A stretch of DNA of 64,000 nucleotides, from assembly GCA_009763385.1 (NCBI GenBank), contig VDCT01000325.1:248001-312000 (forward strand). The letters run 5' to 3'. Numbering within the stretch: position 1 is the first letter of the stretch; every line of letters starts with the position of its first letter. Source of the DNA: Coix lacryma-jobi var. lacryma-jobi. Taxonomy: Eukaryota > Streptophyta > Magnoliopsida > Poales > Poaceae. This document shows, one piece after another, positions 56,862-64,000 of this stretch. The notes under the pieces were generated by a model, which was not told the DNA's origin, did not search any database, and saw nothing but the letters and a program-made list of their open reading frames with translations. Made by a program: the position numbers and the translations under genes.

Positions 56862-57357
56862 CACTACTAGAGAACAGGCCTTTGGACGATCTTTCAATTG
56901 AGCTTTAGCCTCGGCAAAAAATTGCGTCCGGGGCTAAAGACCTTTAGTCCCGGTTCATAACACCAACCGGGGCTAAAGGTGAATCTAGTCCCGGTTGGTA
57001 ATACCAACCGGGGCTAAAGGGTGGTTGGTGTTACCAACCGGGACTAAAGGTCCTTTTAGCCCCGGTTGGTGTTACCAACCGGGGCTAAAGGCCCTTCCCG
57101 AGTGGATTCAAAAGGAAAACATCCAGAACTACATCACGTGGGTTGTGTACAGTTGGTAAGCGTGCCTGAGGCGAGAGGTGCTGAGTTTGAATCTCACAAA
57201 TGCACATTTATTTTTCCTCGTGGGAGCCTTTAGCCCCGGTTGGGAAGGCCCCGGGACTAAAGGTTGGGACCTTTAGTCCCGGATTGCTAGCCCCGGTTGG
57301 GAAACCGGGGCTAAAGCCCCTTTCCAACCGGGGCTAAAGGCCGATTCTGTAGTAGTG
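56862..57357. mobile_element. Complete CACTA MITE inserted in TyrRS exon 1
   Basis: 496 bp from CACTACTAGAGAACAGG to CCGATTCTGTAGTAGTG with an exact 3-bp duplication ACG on both sides (56859-56861, 57358-57360). The CACTA termini and 3-bp duplication place it in En/Spm. Inside are many CTTTAGTCCCGGTTGG/CCAACCGGGGCTAAAG inverted repeats and a tRNA-like module. It has no coding capacity. Confidence 0.95.
57141..57207 (+). ncRNA. tRNA-like sequence, second copy
   Basis: A diverged copy of 37601-37669: GGTTGTGTACAGTTGGTAAG (the D arm has lost four bases) and a T-arm CTGAGTTTGAATCTCA whose loop has changed from TTCGAAT to TTTGAAT. It is clearly homologous but less tRNA-like. Confidence 0.55.
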
Positions 57358-57686
57358 ACGCCCTGACGGCTCGAAGCCGTCCTAGCAGATTGGGTTGGGT
57401 TTAGTCCGCAGCAGATTCCACAGCTCTTCATCCTCGATGCACTCCTCCGCGATGTTCCGTAGAGTAGCATAGCGCTCCTGGAGCATGCTGTCAGGCAGAT
57501 AATCCACCGCGACGGGCTCCACCGGCTGAGGCACATCAACGGCGTCACAGCCGGGGGACGACGTAGGGGGATCGGCCATCCGCATCGCCGCCACGCTGTC
57601 AGGCAAGCCCGTCGGCGAATCCATAGTTGCGTCCCGGGCAATTGCGTTGCGTCGGCGGCTGTTCCTAGGGTTCCTAGGGTTCCTTG

Positions 57687-57696
57687 CTTTTATATA
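57687..57696 (-). promoter_or_regulatory. TATA box of the TyrRS locus
   Basis: Minus strand TATATAAAAG, about 63-72 bp upstream of the ATG at 57624. A short tandem repeat GTTCCTAGG lies between it and the ATG. Confidence 0.55.
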
Positions 57697-57699
57697 GGG

Positions 57700-57962
57700 G
57701 GAGCAGAGCACAGGGCTTTTATATCCGGATCGGATGCGTGGAGAACTCCCTGCATCCGTTTCCTTTCCCCGCGGCGTTGTTCGAACCTACGAAGACGTTT
57801 CCGCCGTTCGGACGGCGGCATCGGGCTTCGTTGGACTTGGAGCCGTCCATGATGATGGCGAGGCTCTCCTGGCCGTCGAGACCGTGGCGGTCGCCGAGGT
57901 ACCCACCATGGAATGGAAGGGCTTGTCGGGCCTGTAGCTGTTGCGGCGCTTGGCGTCGACGG
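57700..57962. other. Spacer upstream of TyrRS
   Basis: GC-rich. A minus-strand frame (DAKRRNSYRPDKPFHSMVG ...) runs from inside the next CACTA element to 57787 and could be a gene fragment, but I cannot identify it. Confidence 0.35.
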
Positions 57963-60809
57963 CACTACTACAGAAAGGGTTCGTAGCAACGGCTCTTTTT
58001 TTTTGCAGGGGCACAGCCGCCCCTAGAGTTGGAGTCACGGACCCCGCTGATAGAGCCGCCCCTACAAATCCAACTATAGGGGCGGTTCTTATTAGAGCCG
58101 CCTCTACAAATGAATACATTTGTAGGGGCGGTTTATAACAATAACCGTCCTTATAGTTGGATTTGTAGAGGCGGCTCTATCAGCAGCCGCCCCCGCCCCT
58201 AGAATTCCTCACAGTAAAATAGCAGCGCCCCCCCTTCTTCCTCCTCGGGCTGCTGCTACTGTAACCCGAAGAGGGAAACGAAGGAGGGCCTTGGGCACCT
58301 CCCAAAATTGCTCTTTCAAGGGGGAAGGTTTTTCTCTCAAATCCTTTGATAAAGAGGTTGTAGAAGATAAGAAAAAGCTATTCATGGTCTTTTTTAAAAG
58401 TTTTAGTGGTTGGTTAGTGTTTAATTAGAGTTTTGTTTTTCTCTCTCTTCCATGGTGCTTAAGCATTTATGAAGAAAATTAGACCAAGATTTTGAGGATG
58501 CTATGGTCAATTAGTTAGTACCATATGATTATACCATATTCCAGTGGATCTTCTTTGAGTTTAGTGGATTATTAGTTAGTTTTATGAATGTTTTGATCAT
58601 TTAGATCTAGATCTAGATCTAGATCTAGAACCAGGGTTTACTTTTTTTTTTAATTTTAGTTTTTAAAATTCTTGTTTGATGAAATGAGATTAAGTTCGCT
58701 TGAAGGATATATATAGTTGGTAAATATTATTTATTATAATTATGGGGACTAAAAATTGTTAATTAATTTTATATATTAATTTGTTTATAATTAGTTAGTT
58801 ATTATGCCTACGTACATTTAATTACTCTTTATTACCTCAAATAGTAGGTTGCTAGTTAAATATTTCTTCAATTAATTATTATGTTGATTTGTGTGTATCA
58901 ATAATTAGTGTTTTAATACTCTTTCCTTTGATTGATGTCTTAAAAGATGGAGTACAGGAACTCTTGGACGTATGGTTCATTAAGGTGGAAAGAAGCTTTC
59001 CGTGAGGAAGTGGATAAATTTCTTGAAGTCACCGAGAAGCATGCAATGACTTTGACACAGAATAAAGATTCAATTATTTGTCCATGTAGCGATTGCAAGA
59101 ATCATCTCGCATGGAAAGATGTGAGTATTATCAGATCACACTTGATTATGCGAGGATTTGTTAAGGACCATGCAGTGTGGTTTCATCATGGTGAAGAGAC
59201 TGTTAACGTTGATCCAGATAAAGAAGTTGAAATAGACACTGAAACCTCTATAGAATATCTTAAGAATTATGTAGCACAGCTTGATACAGAAATAGATGAT
59301 AATGACCATAATCTAGGTGGTGAGAATACTGTCAGTGGTGTGATGGTAACGATCAAGGTGGTGGCGGCAATGATGACTGTGGAGGACGTGACGATGAGGA
59401 AGATGGTGATTATTTAGAGGAAATGCTTCGAGCCATTGGTCCAGAGATTTTACTAAAGAGCCCGAAAGGTCTAGAAAATTTAGAAAGAGTTAAAAAAGCA
59501 TCAAAGGAGATTGTGTACAGTACTGAAAAGGGTTGTCCGAAACACTGGACAAAGCTACGATTTGTGCTTGAGCTACTAATCTTAAAGGCTAAGTATTTGC
59601 CGATTTTAGACGTCACGACATCGGCCAAGTGGTTTGCCCATGACCAGTTCAAGCCTGAGAACCAAGTATCTGAAGTTGCAGCATCTGGCAAGGCAACCAG
59701 CAAACGACAACCAGTCCAGGCCATGGCACCAAGAAAAGCCAAGTATGAAAATGTTGATTGCATCAAATGGTCAAAGGATTGTCCAAGAACATATGAAAGA
59801 GGCAAGCCTTTCCTACCCAACAGGGTAATCCAACAGCTACCTCTTGGAATGAGAAGGTTCCATGATTGGTACTTGCGTGCTCTCCAGACCGACATAACTA
59901 TCATTGAAGCAAGGTACCCTAGCAAGACATTTGGAGGCCCATCGGGAAAAATTGCCTTTACATTTGATGACATCCAGACAATATTTCACCTAGGCGAAAT
60001 GGAAACCAATCTCATTAGAACATGGTGCCTGTAAGTCCTTGCCATCTTGATTTCATATTAGTGCAATCTTTGGAGTCTGTTTTAACTAATGCACATTGTG
60101 ATTTGCAGAATGCAAGTGCACATTGCCAAAAAAATGCCAAGTGTGCGATCAGGGTACGTAGACCCTCAACTAATAGCACAAACATTGTGGACTTACCCAA
60201 AGAACTGGAAATTAGATGACCAAAAGCTAGCCGCTGGAAAGACGCCTGAGGAGAAAGAGAAAATTCGGCAAAAAAATAAGGGACGAGTCCTACAAGGTTG
60301 CGGCTTATACTGCAAGAGCTTTCTCCAGAATGCAAGATAGAAATCCTATATATCTACCCTACAACTTTGAGTAAGCACCATTATATCCTATAATTTAAAT
60401 AATACACATTTTGGTAGATGCTAAAAAGGTTATCTATTTGTATGATAAAATTTCCGCAGCAACCACTGGATTTGTATGGCCGTCGATCTCTCCATAAGTA
60501 TGGCGTGGGTCATGGATCCATTGGATAAGGACGAGAGAACGTACAAAGACTTCATAAGCATTGTCAAGAGTGCGTTTCGCTACTACGTTAATGAACTCAA
60601 AGGCGTGCATCATCCAGAAAGGAAGTGCAACCTGTACGTCAAAACAAAGTGGCTGGTAAGTGAAAATCCATATTTCCATTTTGGTGTTGACAAAAGCATT
60701 TTTACTTAGCAATTTCATATGTCAACAGTGCCACAAGCAGGCGTGTGGGAGTGTACATTGTGGATATTACATATGCCACACCATGAGTAACACTAGTTCA
60801 TACAGGAGA
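57963..60809 (+). mobile_element. CACTA (En/Spm) element, deleted, right end displaced by an LTR insertion
   Basis: Starts CACTACTACAGAAAGGGTTC at 57963, followed by subterminal GGGGCGGTTCTTATTAGAGC-type repeats in both orientations. It carries a broken transposase-related gene (58947-60802) and stops where the Sirevirus-like LTR begins at 60810. Its 3' terminus is not in the window. Confidence 0.8.
58947..60802 (+). pseudogene. CACTA transposase-associated frame fused to a C48 (Ulp1-like) protease, broken
   Basis: 58947-59417 is the transposase-associated domain (SWTYGSLRWKE ... CPCSDCKNH ... IRSHLIMRGF). 59423-59590 is a piece found near the family's middle (KGLENLERVKKASKEI, KLRFVLELLILKAK). 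The catalytic transposase core is missing. From about 59600 the frame is the C-terminal region, leading to a C48 protease: NHWICMAVDLS (His), VMDPLDKDE (Asp) and a CGSVHCGYYICH block (Cys) near 60745. Introns fit at 60031-60108, about 60371-60459 and 60657-60727. A 1-base frame change occurs in a G-run near 60280, and a stop/frame change near 59415. Confidence 0.75.
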
Positions 60810-62374
60810 TGAAAGGATCAAGATGCCCAAGAGGGGGGGGTTGAATTGGGCTTCTCTAAAACTTCTTGCAATAATAAAACCTATCAAGCCTCAATTAACC
60901 CCCTGGTGCCTAGAAGTGTGATTCTTTTTATTCTACCGCACAAAAGACCAAGTCTATGCCACTCCTACTCTAGCAAAGCAATTCAATATAGAATGAACAA
61001 CAAGTAGTAATGCGGAATTGAATTGCTTGAAAGTAAATGCGTAAGTAAAAGAGTAGAGATGACTCGACGATCTTTTTGCCGAGGTATCGAGGTGTCAGCA
61101 CACACCCCTAGTCCTCGTTGGAGCACCCGCGCAAGGGTATCGCTCCCCCTTGATCCGCGCAAGGATCAAGTGCTCACTACGAGTTGATTCTTCGCCACTC
61201 CGGCCCGATGAATCGCTCGCTACCGGTCACAAGCTTGCTTGGGTCATCCACAATGCCACCGGATGCTCTCCAAGCTTCACGATCGCCACCAAGCCGTCTA
61301 GGTGATGCCGATCACCAAGAGTAACAAGCTAGAACTCTCACTTGACCAACACAAGGCCAAAGAGATGGATGGATGCACACTTGCTACTCAATTCTCACTA
61401 GGTGTCTAATTCTCACAATTAGCAAATCACTCAACCTCACTAGGGCTCTTGCACTCACTCACACTCACAATGTGTTTCTCAGCTGATGGAAGTGGCAAGA
61501 ACACTCAAATGGATGGAGGGAAGGAAGTATATATACTCCCCCAACCGGCCATCCAAAAACAGCACAAGACAGGCATTCTGCGGGGGCATCGGACGCGCCG
61601 ATGCCTAGCATCGGACGCTCTGATGACCTCGTCCAACGGTCTACTGTACCTTCTTGTCAGACTGTTTAAAGGGACATCGGACGCTGGGCAGCGTCCGATG
61701 CCACCACATCGGACGCGTCCGATGTGGATTTGACCTCTCTAGATGGCCATCGGACGCTGGCCCTCAGCGTCCGATGCCTGCGTCCGATGCGGCCTCCAGT
61801 TCACGCCCACGTGAACAGTGGCATGGGCGCGTCCGATGTGAACACATCGGCGCGTCCGATGCCACGCACCAGACTAAACCCTAGTCGGGGTGGGCATCGG
61901 ACGCGTCCGATGCTCACCTGGCCAGCGTCCGATGCCCATAATAAGGGCAAACTCAACTCGGATCGCGACGCGGCCTAAACGACTTTTGATCCTCTCGACT
62001 TAAGGCATCTCTCTGAGCTACCTAGGGCTATGAAATAATAAGTGTGCACCACACCTACCTCAATAGACTCATCTAGGTCAAGCTACTCATTCACGCTCCC
62101 CTTTATAGTACGGCCAAAGGAAAAACAAAGACCTAAGACTACCTAAGTGTCCTCCAACACCATATGACACTTAGCCTAGTCTACCACCGTCTTCGTCGTC
62201 CGTCCTTTGAAAACCGAAACGATATCCATCGCCAGGGGGCATGAACTCCATATGCCCGTATCGTCGCCATTACCGTGACCTAACTTAATCCTGTTTCTGC
62301 AAAACACACGTTAGTCACAGTAATCTTGTGTTTCATCCAATCACTGAAACCCACTAGGGGCCAAGATGCGTTCA
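60810..62374 (-). repeat. LTR of a Sirevirus-like element (3' LTR, minus orientation)
   Basis: 1565 bp; minus strand starts TGAACGCATCTTGG and ends CCTTTCA, with the purine tract AAAAAGGGGGAGAT directly upstream (62375-62388). It is homologous to the solo LTR at 46553-48105 at both ends and in the middle. TATATATA at 61528-61535 serves as the TATA box in minus orientation. The left flank is the CACTA protease exon (GGAGA at 60805-60809); the other flank lies beyond the window. Confidence 0.8.
61586..61935 (-). promoter_or_regulatory. CATCGGACGC dyad array in the second LTR
   Basis: About a dozen CATCGGACGC/GCGTCCGATG sites, including the palindrome GCATCGGACGCGTCCGATGC near 61893. It lies just upstream (minus orientation) of the TATA box at 61528-61535, as in the solo LTR. 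Confidence 0.75.
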
Positions 62375-62816
62375 ATCTCCCCCTTTTTGGTGATTGATGA
62401 CAACACGAGATCGAGTATAGAGAGAAAAAGTTTTTTTTAATCATGACATGTATGAACTTGCAATGAATAATAGAAATTGATTAGGGGCAAGTTCAAACAT
62501 GTCATGCCATCATCCTGCACTCACCAAGTTAGAGTGAATAACAAGTGCAAGAGAAAAAAGCTCGAATACATAATCAAATGAGAATTGAGCACAAGTAATC
62601 GAGTAAGGCGAAAAGACATGTCATATCATATATCATAGTGAGCACATACCTGTCATAAAGGTCCATAGCATAAGAATATCACATAAATATGCACAAAAGA
62701 TGCGATAAGTAAAGAGCGTATGTGAACATAACACAACATAAGACGCAAAACCAGCTCACATCGCTCCCCCTATCACTATACTCATCCACTCTCCCCCTTT
62801 GGCATCAAGCGCCAAA
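62375..62816 (-). other. Untranslated region with purine tracts between the ORF and the LTR
   Basis: Minus strand holds repeated purine tracts (CCAAAGGGGGAGAG near 62790-62805, GGGGGAGCGATG near 62765, AAAAAGGGGGAGAT at the LTR). Multiple PPT-like tracts are typical of Sireviruses. No coding frame. Confidence 0.55.
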
Positions 62817-64000
62817 CTAAGCGTCGGAGGGCGGAGGTGGCGCAGACGAGTCAGGAGCCGTCTCCGGAGTACGCTGAGTGAACTCAAACTGCTGGAGATA
62901 CTCCTCGGAGTCGGAAGACGAAGCACCAGTAGCCTGCTGACCCTATGTAGCTAGAAGTGTAGGTGAAGCGGTCCGGGTCGGCTCTGACGGCTCTGGCTGC
63001 TGAACCTGCTCAGTCTGCTCTGCCTACACTGAAGCTGTCGCAGTCACGGTAACTGTGTCAACCTGAGTATCGGAGTGCGGAAGCCCTGGAATAGGTGACA
63101 ACTCAGGCTGCACGGACGTGGTCGTCTCGGACTGGACATGCTCTGTCTGCTCTGAAGACGCGACTGAGCTCGGAAGGGTGTCTGTGGTGGAGGTCACAGG
63201 AGCCGTCGACGTCTGAACTGGGTCCGGAAGGTCTGGAGTAGGAAACCCAGTGAGCTCACTGAAAGTAGCCGACAGGTCCCGTGTCACAGAGGTAGTCGTC
63301 GCGTAGAGGGACTCTGTCGGCCTGGGCGTGAAACCAGTACGCAGTGGACTGAAGAGAGGGGCCCCGCCTGGAGGAGTAGTAAAACTCGTAAACTGCGAGG
63401 AGCTGGGGCCCGTGAACTGATGCTGCTGCTGACCAAACTGCGGAGGCTGACCAAACGGCTACTGCTGAGGTGGGACAGGAGGCTGCCACTGAAGCTGCTG
63501 CTGAGGTGGAGGCTGCTGCCACTGCCACTGGGGAGGTCCGCTGGCGAGTCTCTCCATGAAGCTCAATGTCTGCTGCTGTAAAGCCATCATCTGGCGCTGA
63601 AGGGCATCAGACCTCTCCTGTGCCTGCTGCTGTGCGAGGGCCTGAGCCGGGGCCAACCTCTGCTGCTCCTGAGCAAGCCGCTGGACATCCTGAGTGACTG
63701 TCCTCTGCTGCTCCTCCATCCGTGCAAGAATAGCAAGTAAAGCGGGATCGGAGGAAGCAGTACCACTAGACCCTGCCTGTGAGTCGTGAGCACGCGGCTG
63801 GTAACGAGGCAGGAGCTGGTAGTCCTCATCTGAGCTATCTGTGGAGTCCTCTGCGACGTAGGCGTCTCCTCCCTTGAGCTCTGCTAGCTCCTGCTCTGCA
63901 AGAGCTCGGACGGCCTCGTCCTGCTCCTAGAGTGACTCTGGAACCGCTGGCCTCTGGCGTGAACTGGACGGGGCATCCTGCTGCTGCTGCCTGTGGTCCC
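62817..64000 (-). pseudogene. 3' ORF of the Sirevirus-like element (env-like position), decayed
   Basis: One minus-strand frame runs from the window end to a natural TAG at 62817, broken by TAG at 63927-63929, 63459-63461, 63024-63026 and 62943-62945. It starts with an acidic part (ELKGGDAYVAEDSTDSSDED), then a Gln-rich coiled coil (QRLAQEQQRLAPAQALAQQQ), then a Pro/Gln-rich and a Ser/Thr-rich low-complexity tail. Right after the stop the minus strand reads TTGATGCCAAAGGGGGAGAG, a sequence typical of Sireviruses upstream of the 3' LTR. The position between pol and LTR suits the extra (env-like) ORF; no envelope fold can be claimed. Confidence 0.55.

Larger units (their letters stand above)
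53755..57624 (-). pseudogene. Cytosolic tyrosyl-tRNA synthetase, exon 1 disrupted
   Basis: Exons (minus): 57624-56844 (containing the CACTA insert 56862-57357), 56725-56442, 56338-56242, 56095-55993, 55882-55800, 55313-55168, 55055-54950, 54548-54489 and 53778-53755. All junctions are GT-AG and in frame. The enzyme charges tRNA-Tyr for cytosolic translation. Visible: DGFEPSGR, then HIGH-like MHIAQ; VKAININKMVSSG; EFLWSSEEI; QIMGRSEKDDLSAAQ; VDICQLGLDQRKVN; KMSKS (EKMSKSDPSSA); and KKAFCPINVVEGNPCLEYI. Two lesions hit exon 1: TAG at 57382-57384 where the family has Tyr (C-Y-DGFEP), and the CACTA MITE between SGR and MHIAQ. All downstream exons look intact, so the damage is probably recent. Confidence 0.88.

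Noticed and set aside
59634..59828. Short plus-strand frame inside the CACTA gene
   Set aside because: Out of frame with the transposon protein and without features.

Overview
The window is a stretch of a grass (Poaceae) nuclear genome. The evidence is GC-rich genes with GT-AG introns set in TE-dense, AT-rich spacers, and a typical grass TE set: Stowaway MITEs, CACTA elements with CTTTAGTCCCGG-type subterminal repeats, a Tat-lineage Gypsy element, a plant L1 LINE and a Sirevirus-like LTR element. The species cannot be fixed from the sequence alone. Two genes below (19167-22526 minus, and the tyrosyl-tRNA synthetase at 53755-57624 minus) were assembled exon by exon by eye. Every junction keeps the reading frame.

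Layout. 395-1939 (-) is an intronless 3-ketoacyl-CoA synthase. A Stowaway-like MITE (2775-3025) sits 22 bp from a 14.2-kb Ty3/Gypsy element (3048-17244). That element is minus-oriented for gag-pol and carries an independently promoted, multi-exon gene on the plus strand plus two tandem arrays. After a foldback element (17625-18036) comes a head-to-head pair of nuclear genes with predicted plastid products: a 7-exon gene of unknown function (19167-22526, -) and an ECB2/VAC1-type PPR-DYW RNA-editing factor (22931-25516, +). Then follow a miniature LTR-type element with a large inverted repeat (27478-28811), a tandem pair of small proteins that may be CHLOROPLAST VESICULATION-like (31216-31775 and 33006-33494, +), and a small orphan gene (34585-35091, +).

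The second half is mostly transposons. It holds a CACTA fragment with a tRNA-like insert (37296-37716), a broken full-length L1 LINE (38290-about 45440, -), and a nest in which a solo LTR (46553-48105) lies inside a hAT-like element (46354-48672), which lies inside sequence tied to a CACTA end (48902). A second Stowaway-like MITE precedes a tandem CCCH zinc-finger gene (50484-51688, +). A cytosolic tyrosyl-tRNA synthetase locus (53755-57624, -) is broken in exon 1 by a 496-bp CACTA MITE next to the HIGH-like motif and by a nonsense codon. The window ends in a deleted autonomous-type CACTA element (57963-60809) split by a Sirevirus-like LTR and the decayed 3' part of its internal region (60810-64000).

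Main leads: the antisense spliced gene in the Gypsy element; the CATCGGACGC dyad array just upstream of the TATA box in two diverged LTRs of one family; tRNA-like sequences inside CACTA MITEs; and the disrupted TyrRS locus.
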